A DNA stretch of 64,000 bases from Anisakis pegreffii (Eukaryota > Nematoda > Chromadorea > Rhabditida > Anisakidae): positions 1-64,000 of the forward strand of contig JAPYMA010000191.1 of NCBI GenBank assembly GCA_035041965.1, given 5' to 3'. This document shows positions 12,582 through 26,200 of the stretch, in pieces. The notes beneath the pieces were generated by a model, which was not told the DNA's origin, did not search any database, and saw only the letters and a list, made by a program, of their open reading frames with translations. The position numbers and the translations under genes were made by a program. Positions within the stretch are counted from its first letter, which is position 1. Each line of letters opens with the position of its first letter.

Positions 12582-13282
12582 ATTTGTGCATCGAAACCGT
12601 TTGTTATCAAAATGAAGTATGTTTGTGCAAGATGTGAAATTTGATTGATCCTCAATATTCAGCACGATCACTTCGTCAAAATCACTATTCCATGTGAATG
12701 AAACAAATTCTCATGAAGAAAAACAGTGAAGCCAACCTAATAGAGGAGCGTTTCCTTTGTCAGTACAAGGAACATTTCGTGAAATATTCAGCACCTCATT
12801 TTACATTTCATTGTAACGTTGAATTGATGGGACATTGCATTCAATTTCGTTTCTAGCATTTGCGCTTTCACTTATCAAAATCCTATCAAGATTTTGAGTT
12901 TGAGTCACGGAAATATTCTCAGTCAGATACAATTTCTATGTCTGACAGCCGCTTCATCGTGATTGTGTTGTTCCACAACGGTAGTACAATCAAATGTAGT
13001 TTGCGAACGTTTTCATGGCGACTTAATTGGGTGGACGAAAATTTCTATTTCGCAGAATTGTACCTTATCAAGCATAAATAACTGTTATGCTTAATGCTTC
13101 ATCGAACAGAACGGAAATGGGCATGAAAATGTATCAGAAGTTGTTCAACATAAATTTCATTCAGTACGCTCGAGTGCATCACCATCTATCAGCACTTAAC
13201 ATGAAAACCTTCAAAATCTCGATTCCTTCTGACCATAGAAGGAATTGCGAGTAATTCATTACCACCTGTGCTCAATCGTGTT
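12582..13282. other. spacer between gop-2 and the dynein-2 region
   Basis: An open frame at 12860-13081 exists but shows no family similarity or clear splice context. I see no supported gene. It may contain the promoter of the following gene. Confidence 0.4.
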
Positions 13283-13958
13283 ATGCCATCTAAGCGAAGT
13301 GTTGCTTCATCTGTCTACCGAAATCGAACGATCCAAACTGAAGAAAGAGTTGCAATCGGAACCAATTTCAGTCCCACTTCAAAACAGCTTTCAGTTCGAC
13401 TCATTCACAACTATTTGAGCAATAATTTTCTGGAACAACGAGGTATGGATTTATATGAATGCTATTTCTTTACATAGAGCGTTTGTGTTTGGAGTAATCT
13501 TTCATAAATTACCGAAAAAAAAAAGAATTGATCAACCGTATCCCGATTGCATTTCACAGTTGTGTTCTGTTCCTCGTCTAACTCTGAGTGAATGAAGGAG
13601 AAAATTCGTCTCAAATGAAAATGCATGCATCAATGACTGAATGAATAAACAAGCGAATGAACAATAACAGTTAATCATCATGGAAACTGTGGTCGCATTC
13701 TATACAAAGAGGTAAACACTGGACAACTGACTCTACCAACAATCGACCAACTCCCTCAAATCGTTCTCAGAGGGCATTCCTTGCCGAAACAACGAATCGC
13801 CGTATCTCCGTTAACTGACCGCCGAAGAAAATTGGCCAATCTAGTTGAATGCGGCGATTTTGAAGTGAACAAGAAGCGAACTGATAAAAGTTTTGATAAG
13901 AATGCTTATTTGGGAAGGACGGGAGAGGTGTCGATCACTGATCAAAATGCGTGTCCAG
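13283..13958 (+). CDS. two phase-compatible exons of unknown product (small gene or N-terminal part of dynein-2)
   Basis: Exon A (13283-13442) begins MPSKRSVASSVYRN and ends at GAG|GTATGG. Exon B (13671-13958) follows an ACAG acceptor in the matching phase, includes the stretch LPTIDQLPQIVLRGHSLPKQ, and ends CCAG|GTACCC. The product is basic and low in hydrophobic blocks. I recognise no domain. The phase at 13958 also fits a weakly supported exon near 14292-14400 (KYVGEITNEEQRSNVLQQIK), which would join it to the dynein gene. It could therefore be the N-terminus of the dynein-2 heavy chain or a separate short gene. The codon pattern and splice signals suggest real coding sequence, but there is no family support. 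Confidence 0.45.
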
Positions 13959-14291
13959 GTACCCATTTCGAATGGAACACTTTCTCTGTCCTCGTAGAAT
14001 TTAGAATGCAATAGACCATAGTAATTGGAAACGGATTCATTGCTGCGCAGACTTAAATCCATTTGGAATGAGCAGCTCAATAGGAATGAATAGCCTCATT
14101 GTGAGATGTAAAGTTGAAAGCAAATGCAGACAGAAATCAACTCACAAGAAAGTTGTGATCGATAGTGTGTGAGGTAGTTGTTGAGTTAATAGAAATAACA
14201 AGACCAATCCGCTATCGCAGTCAAGTTGTTTAAAAACCCGTCAATGATTCTTGATCAGCACAAAATACCTGTACGATTACTTAAATACAAT

Positions 14292-17200
14292 TCGAAGATT
14301 TCATAAATGGTGTGCTGAAGTATGTCGGCGAAATTACGAATGAAGAACAGAGAAGCAATGTGCTTCAACAAATCAAAAGCGTTTGGTGTGACTGGAATCG
14401 AAGTGCGTCTTCATGTTGCCGAAACACTCATCAAATTCCTAAGCAGTCGGTTTTTCATCTCAAAATGCAATCAGTTTCGAGTTTTCCACTTGCGCATTTC
14501 TCTCAAGCAACAGCAAACAGCGTGAAAGGGCAAATAATTTGTCAAACAGTTCCTTCATTCAATCAATCGTTCAACTTCTTATTCTGTTTCAGCATATATT
14601 ATGACAAGAAACCTCCATGGAAAGTGGAAAGCTCAGACCATTGGGAACAGTTAAACACAGTGATTGATACACACCATAAAATAAGAATGCACTTCTTTAC
14701 AAACGTTTGTTTTTCATGCACAAAGATTCAGCGACTACAACTCCATTAGTTTCCTCATGTCCAGTGTTCGATTATTGCTGAATTTTTGCACATTGTTTCT
14801 CAAATTTACGTGAAACAGATATTGGCATTCAATAGTTCTTAATTCTGAAAAGTTTGACTCCATTCACAGTTTTGATCTTGTGCAGTTCAAATCGTTAACT
14901 TTCGACAGAATCAAGACGCTTACTATCGTTTATTTACTTCAGTTATACGATGAACTGATAATCGACTGGGATCAAATTTTCTTCAGTAATCATTTCCGCT
15001 TATATTCGGAATTTTTGGAAGAGTTCAATCGTCAAATTCAAAGGATCACCTATATAACACAAAACCAGTGAGTTTCAGTTCATGAGCAATGCAAATGTGG
15101 TGAATTTGTTCATGATCTTCAGTTATACCTTTCACCTTCTCAATTGTCACAAAAGTCAACTTTAAACTATCATTCTCGTGAAAAGTGAAAATGATATAAA
15201 TCACTGGCTTCAGCTGGCCATTGGATATCAGTGAACTACTGCTGAGCTGTAGTGAGAAATGGACAAAGTTTCTTTTGCAACAACCCAAACTCACCAATTT
15301 TCTGAACTCGGTCGCGTCATTACAGGTACTCTTGATTTTTGAAAAAAATTGGAGTTGAAGGAACACTGGCTGAAAAATCTGCAAAAAGTTAGTCAAAAAA
15401 TTTCCAGGGTACACTGATTGCAATGGTCATCGAGCAAAACATGGAGAATATCGTACACAAACTATCACTAACAAAATCGGTTTTTATTCAGTCTTTTTAT
15501 TGACAAATTACGCTTGAATATTCATTTCGGTTGTTCTCATATTCATACACATCTATACATCCTAAGATATACGATAAGTTTTGTTGATATTCAACGTCGA
15601 CAAAGGAGATATTGCTTTTCATTTTAAATCGAAACTCTGCTAGATGTGCACTGATCTGTCGGTAGATTATCTTTGTTGCTGAGTGGGAATGTTTAATTAG
15701 AGGGTTTTGCATTTGCATATCATTAATCAAAACTTTAACTTTGCCATATTCTGTGAAATGAAAAAGACCTGGTGGCATGTTTGCATTGCAGTTTGCATCG
15801 ATTCCGAAGCTGCGAGTATGTGTCACTGAGGAACTTCTCGATAGTGGTCTCAATATTGCGACATTATTTGGTACTTTCTATTTGTCATGAACAATTTCTT
15901 CGTAAAATTCGTCATTCCTTCTGTAGGACAGAGGAAAAACCTCGTACAGTCTTGAAGATGTTGAATGTTTTCATTTCACTTCTAACTAAACAACCTGTTT
16001 TGCTCAAGTTACTCCAATCTCCCATTCGTTTTCAGACGAAATACGCAAGATTGGCGATAAAATACCTCATGCAGAAACAAAACTATACCCTAAGCTGTTT
16101 CCATACACCAAATATGTTACTGTGAAAGACTTTGGAACAGAGTATAAGACAATTGCTGTGAAATTGCCAATAGCATTGTTCAAATTTGAAATGAAACGAA
16201 TGAATGAAATCACAAACGATATCGAACAATACACGTCGAAGGATTATGAGTTGGAGCGCTGGAAAAAGGTTCAGTTATTTGCCTTACTTACAATTAGGAG
16301 CCTTCTTATATTTTCCCGTTTTTTTTGTTAAACGAGGTGAAAAGAAGAGTTTATCGCAGCTGAGGAATTCACAAACTAAATAAATTTCAGAATGCTGGAA
16401 TGTTATTTTTTAAAAGTGGAATGAGATGAAAGTACAGTGAATCCATAAGTAATTTCTTGAAAACTGCATTTATTATCGCTTAGTTGCAGTTGATTGAGGA
16501 TCTAGATCAGCTTAATGAGGATGCTCTCAGAAAACAATTATTCCATCGTCAAAAGCAATTCCTTTTCGACTTCTCACAATTCCAAAATGTATTCATCGGT
16601 CGTCTGAAGGCTCAAAGGATGATACTTTACGATGTTGCGAAATCATTTTTAGTAGATGCAGCCAACAGGTAAGTTCAGCATTCTTATTTCGAACAAGTTT
16701 TTGGCTTATCTTTTATCGATAATTGCAGGAAAATTATGTGATACCTCCGATGAAATTTTATGAAAATCAGAGTGTTAAACGGATGATTTTAACAAAATGA
16801 CGGAAGAATAATGGCTTTTGACGTGATCCTCACGTCAAATTTCACACTCCATATTGCACTGATTGATGAAACTTCAATGTCCATGCAGTCTGAAGGTTTC
16901 CGATTTGATGTTATGGTTAAATTCCAGTATTGAACGACTGTTCTTGCTATCAACAAGCAAACTTCGCAATAAATCCCAAAACGAACAAATCCTTCTGATA
17001 AGTGATGCGATCAACACAGATATACCGCAGATCAAGCAGCTGATGGATACTATGCATCAAACCCTCTTTTATGTGATGGATTATTTCGTAATAAAAGGTC
17101 AAAATCATTTCATTCAATTATTATATGTCTCAGCCAAGGACTTAACATTTTACATGTGGTTTTTCGTTACCAAGGAAGCCCTCTCTCCGAATTGTTACTT

Positions 17201-20200
17201 CAACATCCTCGGAAAGAAATTTTACGGAATTCTTGGAACCTATTAACAAATATTATAATTATCAATATTGTGAGCACTGTACTTAGGTACCATGAAATTT
17301 TCGGAAGATACTTTGATACGGTTTGAGTTTCCTCAACTAGAAGCGATCTGATTTTCGTGTACGGATCAAAAAAAGACAGTGGTGGTACTAAAATTCAGGA
17401 AATGATGCTGAGAATATCAAAAGATCCAACCTGTCATTTATTTTTCCATTTAGCAGAAACATTTCCATCTTAATGAGTAACTTCTCGAAGGAATGATATG
17501 AATCGTATTCTTATCTCGATCCATCTGCAGATTTGGATATGAAACGATTTTATTACATATCACGTTTACCGTTTCGACTCGCACAGATTGCAAACATTGT
17601 TTGGCATAGAATCTACGTAGATCGCATTACAATCGAACAGCGGGTATGATTCGTTTTATCCTCAAAAGTTCAATTTCCAAATGATTCGATTCAAAAATTG
17701 AGCATGCACGATAGCTGCGTTATATAACCAACAAAAGTTACCAACAGTGAAGTACTTGTTATTTGTTGAAGGTAACCGAGCAATCGAATAAAATGACTCT
17801 CGAAGGTGAAACGATCCAGAAGGAATTTGATGTAGTGCAGAACAAGTATCGCTCGTCGAACACAATCTCCGATTTGAAACGTGTTTCGCTTAAACTCAAC
17901 GAATTGCATACGGAATGTTCGAAGCTTTCTACAGAATATCCAGTAGGCGATATGTTGGCGATTTGCTTGAATCAACAGTTCTCATTATTGAATAGAATGT
18001 GAAGCGAAGAAATTTGGTAATTAAAGGAGAGTCCTATCAACTTCCCAAATTATACCTGACTCCTAAGTGGCGAATGAGAAAAATTTAAAGACTCTCAGAC
18101 TAGGTGAACTTTCAATGTCGAATTTGATGAATGCTAAAATTTCAGGTCATCAAAAATCAGTTGCAGTTGTTCGATTTGGAACCGATCAAGTGTGACATAC
18201 CCGCTTTGCTGCATGAACTGACGTTATTCAAACGATTTTCTGAGTTGCATTCGCAAATTGCAGTTTGCGAAGAGAAATGGCTTACTTGTAATCGTTCTTC
18301 TTGTCCAATTCACAATTCACAAACTCATAATAATGCATCTTAGCAATCACTGTTGCATTATAGCTCACAAGAGCAGAGAGTTGGTCGATCATCTTACAGC
18401 GAACGCTTATTCGAAAAAAAAACACTGAGCGAATTTCTCAGTAGAAATGTCCTCTTCAAATTGCTGTGTTCCCGAAAATATGTCTAGAAATGCAATAATA
18501 ATCGGGGAAAACATTGTGAATTTCAGCTCAAATCAACGAATTCAACAATCTGGGAGTTCCAAAAATAATCGAGAACTTGAAAGCGGAGTTCAAAGATTTA
18601 CAGAAAACGCTCGACAAAGAGCGCGATGAATCATTGTTTGACGTGAATTTTGCAGCAATTTCTTTCCTTCATTTTGGAGATTTTTGCTAAAAGTTGATAA
18701 CAATGTCTATGATTTTGCATCGGACGTTTTTGTGCCCAATTATACTTTTGATGATGCAATTATTTCAAATGTTATCGTTTCCAATCAAATTCCCAACTTT
18801 AGCACGCAGCAAATTCAAATTCTACGGCTGTAATTGATTTCTACGGCTAACTGAAAATTGCTTTCAATCAGTAAACTTAAAACGTCACAACATTTCAGCT
18901 GCTGCACCAAAATTCAGAACACATTCAAAAAGTATTATCAAGATTTGGTGATTATGTACCAGTTTTAACAGCGCTTGGTCATCGAGGAATGAGAAAACAT
19001 CACTGGAAAGAGGTAGCAATGGCTTTCATTCATAAAATAACAACATAGGTTGTAGGATATGGTGCGTATAAGCTAATGAGTCATGTTTCGAGAATTCAGC
19101 TGACAGACGCTCAATTCAGATACTCAACGAAATGAGAACTGCTGACACGACTGACAACAAACCATTGCAGATAAAAGATTTAATTGAGATGAATTTGATC
19201 GCGAATGTGAAGAAAATTGAAGAGGTAAGTAAGAAACGCAGAGAATGTGCATCGATTTTCTTAATGATGAGAAATTTTCCAACAACTCATCCATAACTTA
19301 CATGCCTATGAACTGTTTGAGGTGAGTGCTGTAGCGAATAAAGAGCTGATGCTGGAGGATAACGTAAAACTGATGAAAGAACAATGGACAAATGTAGCAC
19401 TTACGTTTGCCAAATACAAGGATACTGTAATCATTAACACTCTATTTTATTGAATTATTCATAGAACGTGTTTTTTGCCTGTGCATCGTCGATGGTTATG
19501 CTTAAATCATTTCGTCAAGGTATCAGGTTGTATATTACTGCAGGAGTTCGAGTTGGTAGTGATGCCGGATCAGTTGAGACTTCTTCTCGAAACTCATATT
19601 ATTCGGACGCAGACAATTCTGGCCTCTCCATTTGTGACTCCTTTAACAAATTTCGTTCGAGAATGGGCTGATGTTTTGGAGTTGATTGATGAATTCTTCT
19701 CGTTATATTTCAAGGTTCCTCTCCGAAGATTTCAGTAATGTTTACTTGATCACAAGCAGAAGATGCAAATGCATGAAGATTTATTCCAGTGTGAATCTAA
19801 GTGGTGTTATTTGGAACCAATTTTCACAGCTGAGGAGGTCGCTTATCAAATGCCGAACGAATGGCAAACATTTAAGGAAATATCCGAATCGTGGAACAAT
19901 CTCAACTATCAACTTGTTTGTTAGCTCAATTTCACTGATAATGAGACTCTCAAGTTTAAACGTTTAAATCGTGTTCATTCAACTTCGGTCTCAGAAGACT
20001 CAGTCACCTTAATTGCATTCTTTTAGCGCACTTTTCGCTATATCACATTAACTGATATTTTAGAAACTAAAAGACCAGATTTTAAAAAAACGACGGTGAG
20101 TCCGAAGGTCTTGAGGAGGCTATTGGGCGTCAACGACTCGCAAGCGCTATCCGACCACTGTCGTGACGCGGTGACTTTTGCCTGCTGCCTTTCGGCCCTG

Positions 20201-23200
20201 AGCCGTGCGTCACTCATTAGACGACCAGGTGTCTCCAGGCTCCCCTGGTGATACCTTGTCGACGCCACGCTTGGTCTGGACGCTCGGTCGTCGCCGCCAA
20301 ACACCCAACAGGACTCCTCCTCTCACTCCGTCCTTCACCATCTACCTGCCAGTCACTTGCATTACAGGCGCCCGCCACGACACCCGGCGGCAGATCAGAA
20401 ATTTTCGCGAAATTTCAATGTGCCAATACGATGAGCAGCTGAATGAACAATTCCGAGATATTAAAACAAACAATAATTTCACTTGCAGAAAGAGCATCCA
20501 ATTGTTATGAAAATTATAATTTTCCTCCCAACAGTTCACGATACATTGCGATATTTATTATCAATATTCGATCAAATGCATCAAGGATTCGATAATTTCA
20601 TTGAGAAGAAGCGTTTAGCATTCCCACGGTTAATCCTTTATTTTCTTGCGTCGAGAAAATACTTTGTGCATTATTTCCTCGCTCAAGAAGGCACTTTATA
20701 CGAAAGTGGCCGAAACAAGTAATATCGCTATCATTACGATCTTTAGGTTGTATTTTCTCTCGAACAATGAACTGATGGATTTGCTATCTCGTGCACGCAA
20801 CATCAACACCGCGGCTTCATTCCTACCTAAATTATTCTCATCTATTCGTGCATTCGAATTTACAAACCGTGGTGAAGTATGCGCTTTACTGAGTGGGACG
20901 GAACGACTGAAACTTTTGAAACCTGTCAGTGTAGTTCTTGCTAAGGTATGTGCACCCTGTATTTCATTCCATCGATGTCGGGTCATTCAGCAATTTCTCA
21001 TATGTACATTGGTGATATTTATGAGCCTTCCAGCCTGAGAACCTCAAAACTGCACTCGCATGAAAAGGATGTTAAATGTTTACACTGAAAATGCTGATCT
21101 AGAATGAGAAGTTTGACTGGCTGAGTATCGCGCAGTGGATAGGTGGTTTTATAGCATAACAGTCTTAGAATTTCCCAGTTCGATATTAATGAAATCTTCA
21201 AATTAGCCGATTGATCTGTTGAGATTCAAAGTTTGCTTATTGTTAATATAGCGACACGTCGAAAAATGGCTCACGGATGTGGAGAAGGAAATGAGAAAGA
21301 CCGTGAAAGCACTGATCAAGAAAGTTGTCGACGAGCACAGCCTCAACTTGGTACCACTGAGCAAACTGATACAGGAACAACCTTCACAAATTGTGCTTCT
21401 CTATTATAAGTTATCAACAACGGATGCGATTCAAAAGACGTTGGATGAGAACCGCTCCTTTCAGGTTTCCTGTAATCCTATATAAAAGTGTATCGATTTG
21501 AAGATTTATCAAGTTCTTAAATCATTATCTTAAAGAAAAGCAATGATGACACTAGCATTGCAAGAAACAACGATGATTCTTTCTTTGATATTCCACTTTT
21601 TTCGGCAAAAACGGCGTATTTGAAATACTCCCTCACAAAGGAGACATTAAAAATTCCTTAGCTAACCAATGCAAAAAAAAATTCAGTAATACGGACACCA
21701 CATAATTTCAGAATGTTATCAAACTGATCGAAGCACGTATTGTTGAGTGTCAATCGTCGATAAAGGAAAGCAAGCCACAAGCAGAAGTTTCACAAATTCT
21801 ATTATTACACTTCATTCAGTGTAAATTTCCATCATTCCAGTCTCTGATCACTTTTTTCGTTCAAAAAAGTTTTACAAGCGTAAGCATGACATGTTCAAAG
21901 AATTTAGTAGCCATTCTTATTCAGGTAGAGAATTTGTGAAGCATCTTCTTCCGCTCAAAAACAATGATTTGATGCAATATGAATGGTCAAAGGAGTTACG
22001 ATATTATTGGAGAAATGAGAATCTTATGGTGGAGATGCTGAATTTTTCAACACAATACGAATATGAATTTATTTCCGCTTTTGATCTAACGATTATCACA
22101 CGACATGTGAAAAAAATTTTAGCGTTAGTTTGTTGCTTTTGGCATTTTATGTATTGTTTAACTGAACCTCATGAATTTTTCTTTCATCCTAAACTGGAAA
22201 ATATATTTGTATTGTTTGTGAATGTTTGTGAATTTTCATTCAATTGATGATGAGTGAACGATTCGCATACGGCGGTTTACTTTCTGGTCCGGCAGCGACT
22301 GGCAAATCGCACACTGTGAAGCACCTGAGTAAATCGTTGGGACGGTTCTTCACGATGTTCAACTGCTCGACTGAGATTCGAGTCAAGCAATTGGTATCGC
22401 TAATTAAAGGTATTTCGATCATTCGCACATTGACAACTTGAATTTCTTCACCGGAAGAATGCGAAGATTGCTGATTCACAATGCAATAGTCATGCTCATC
22501 TGCAATAAATTTCAGGATGCATACTTTCTGGATCAACGCTGTGTTTTGACGAATTTAATCGACTCACTACTCATGGGCTGTCGGCAACGATATCCACAGT
22601 TCTTTTAATCCAAAAAGCTGTCATTACAGGTCAGAACGTTTTTGAATTTCACTGATAAATATGTGAGTTTAAGAGGTGCAGTCTGGCAAAGCTATAAATT
22701 TTCATCTTGTCACGTTTACGGATTTAATTTCCAGGCCAGAATCGCTTAAGATTACATGATAATGAATATTCAGTCAACACTGCTTCTGCTATTCATGTCA
22801 CAATGAACTCGAATTCGATTGAAAGGTATCGCGTTGAATCTTTTAAAACTTTCGGCTTTAATTGTTGTTTTGTCTATCACTGAAGCTGTCTGATAAATTG
22901 AATTCTGATCAGTGAACTTCAGACGGTCACTTCCTGCCAATGTTGACAGCGCATTCCGACGTGTTGAAGTGAATGCTTCGGATTCTGAGCAAATTGCCGT
23001 GATTTTGCTCCAAATGAGCAAACTAGAGCAGTCCAAGACGTTCGTTTGTTTTTCACAGTTGTTTTGCGATGTGTTCATTGTGAAATGCGATCTTATTATC
23101 GAATACATAATTGCCAGTATCTTTTAATAGCAATACTTGTCAGATCCCTCCAGTTATGGATATAAAATTATGATAGTTTGCTCAATTTACTGAGATGTTG

Positions 23201-26200
23201 CGGTCCCCCAAGTGAGCGAATGAACAAGAAAATGAAGAGCAATCGAATACAATCTGATCGAGTTGTCCTATAAGCATGATGGTGTCAATTTCCCTAAATT
23301 GACTTCAGTCAAACATCAAATAATTAAAAATTATAGGATTGCACGTATAATCATAAGTTTATTGAGTATGTGTTCACTTTTAATTGGTCCTCGAATTCAT
23401 CTGGATTTTGAATTGCGTGCACTGAAAGTGATTTGTAATGCTTGTACTATGGATGAAAATCGTGATGTTGGAGGCGATACAGGCAGTAAATTAGCCGCAC
23501 GATCCGCACTACGTGTCATTGCGCCCGCTTTATCACCAATTGTTCGTCTCCTTTGATGTTTTCTGAATTTTTGAGAGGAGATGCTCAAAAAAGCACCAAA
23601 ATTTTACATAAGATGAATTGCTGTCCTAATCAGTGCTGAATAAATTACGTGAATACGATGACACATTAGATCTTCTAAGTTCTTCCACATGAGCAGCCAC
23701 ACTCTGTTGGTGTCAAATTCATAAATGCACCAAGATTGCCTCAGATGCATTCGTAAGTTTAGCAAACCCCTCAAAATATTCATAATGTATTTCTGATATT
23801 GTATTTGTTTTGCAGGAGAATCGAACCTTCTCACGAATACTCAGATCAATAACAAGTGTCAAGGAACTCTCAAAAAATAATCTGATCAGAAATAAAGTTA
23901 TTAGTGCATTGAATGTGTTGAATTTAGCGCCCAATGAAGCATTCATTGAAAAATGCGTTCAGGTATGTCAGTTGCAACACTGAAATTCCACCTCACGTTG
24001 TGATCTGGAATTCAGCAAATGCTCATTAGCAAATAAACAGTGAATAATTGATTATCGTCATTTGCTTGATCTTCGAATTGAAATGGAATTGTTTTGTGCA
24101 TGATAATCAGCACATTTTGAATTGGCCCAACAAATACAACGTAGAAGCAAACTCAAGCAGAATTCCCAGTGAATGCTTCCGCCTTATTCTTATTCCATAA
24201 ATTCATCTAAGCGGAAGTCCAATTTGCAGCTCTATGAACTGCTATCGTTGCGAAGTGCTGTGATAGTTTTTGGTGAGTATATGTGCGGAAAGAGTATGCT
24301 AATCAAAGTTGTTTCTCAAATGATTTCTGAAGATCAAGGCAAGAAACATATTGAGATTAAAACGCTCAGTCCATCTGTGGTGAATGCCAAATCGCTCTTC
24401 GGGTATTTCGATGAAAATCTCCTCGAATGGGTTCCAGGAATCTTTGCGTCAACGCTAGGTCATCTGTTGATTTTCAATTTTTTGCCTTTAAACTTCAATT
24501 CAGTTGAATAAGATTCTATTGAAGCTTGAGTTTAAATTATACCAGTATCTGCGTTTCAATTATTTGTCAGTTCCTACTGTCGCATGCTCATATCAGAGGC
24601 ATTCTGACATGAACGATCAAATACTCTTAGACAAGCGAGCATTTTGCAGAAGAAACTTCCTTGGCAAGTGACAGTGATGCCATCTATCAGTGGATTGTTT
24701 TGGATGGTCTAGCGCATTCAAGATGGATCGAATCAATGAACAGCCTGCTTGATGACAACAGAATTGTATTCATTTCAACACAATTTCACCTGTCAGACGT
24801 TCCATTCAGTTTGAATCGAAATATTCATGAATACAATTGAAGGTTATGAATGTTAACTTTCAACAAATGGCCAGCAAATTTTCAGTTGTGTTTGGCGAAT
24901 GGGCAAACAATACCATTACGTGACAATGTCCGAATAATTTTCGAAGTCGAAAACCTGCAATTCTTGGCTCAAAGCACCATCAGTCGTTGTGGAATTCTGA
25001 ATATGCATCGTACAGCGGTCAGTTGAAGCGATCAATATTAACCATGAGTGATGACTACACTCGCTGATTGTATTCAGCATTTTATCATGCAATGGATTCT
25101 CACGACTTCAAATGCAAATCATTTGTTCCTTTCAGGTTCCGTCTGTTCCACTATCGTTAGTGATCGGAAAAAGCAGTGACGATAAAAACGTTGAATTGAC
25201 TGACCATAATCAATGGGAGCTAAATCATTTAGAAGCAATGATTGAATTGCTGCAAATAAACGAGTTGCGCAATAGGAAATTGCTAGTCACTCGCATTAAT
25301 CTGTGAGTATTCTCACTGTTCTCTTTATTTGAAAAGTGATAATCAAAATGCTGCGATGATGACGTGAAAATTTGCAGCTTACTGAAAATTTGGAATAATG
25401 TTGAGCACTCAACAAGATTTCAACTTATCGTCGTTTGGATCGCTGCTCACTGTATCATTTCTAACGAGCAATTGTGCAAACAACTTGAGCAGGTTATCCG
25501 ACAAGTTGAAAATTTTCATGCCTACATATCATTCATTAATCATGGCATTGATCAATCATGGCAATGCATTCGAAAGCCCACATGCCATTCAATAGAAACA
25601 CCCGAATGGGCTACGTTACAGAGAAACATCCATTCAACTTCTTTGATCCATGTCATATTCATGGCTTGGTCGATAAGTTTCGAGTAGTATCATTATATTG
25701 ATTACAAAAATACCCACGTAGGGTTTTAATTCCGCGAAAATGTTTGGAGGTCAGCGTGAGTAAAATCATTCGAGAAGGCACTGGTCTTTTTACATACTGT
25801 TAATAGTTTTGTGGGTCAAGGGACAACGACGTTGTATTTTTTAGTTCAACACATATTTTAACACATTGTTCAATCGATTCCCACGTGCTGACCTAGAATG
25901 GCTTGATCTGGATCTATCGACTACAAAGCAACCTGTTCATCGAATACCAGTAGAATTCCAAATTGTTTTGATCGAAAGGCTGATCAAATTCAATGTTCCC
26001 ATTCTGTTATGTGGACCTTCTCAATCCGGAAAATCCGTTCTATGCAAACAACTGTGGGCACGGTTAGATTCAAAGCAGTGGAATGTGAAAATTCTACATC
26101 TGTCGTCACTCGTTGACTCGATGACACTTTTGCGAACGATTTTGCAATCCGATTTGGTTAGGTGAGTCATCCTTAAGTTAATGGTTCCGTATGATTTTTA

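Noticed and set aside
12860..13081. Open frame beginning MRFHLSKSYQDFEFESR between gop-2 and dynein-2
   Set aside because: No family match, no convincing acceptor or donor in phase with the neighbouring exons.
21117..21195. A functional tRNA gene
   Set aside because: Box-like motifs are present but acceptor and anticodon stems cannot be paired convincingly.
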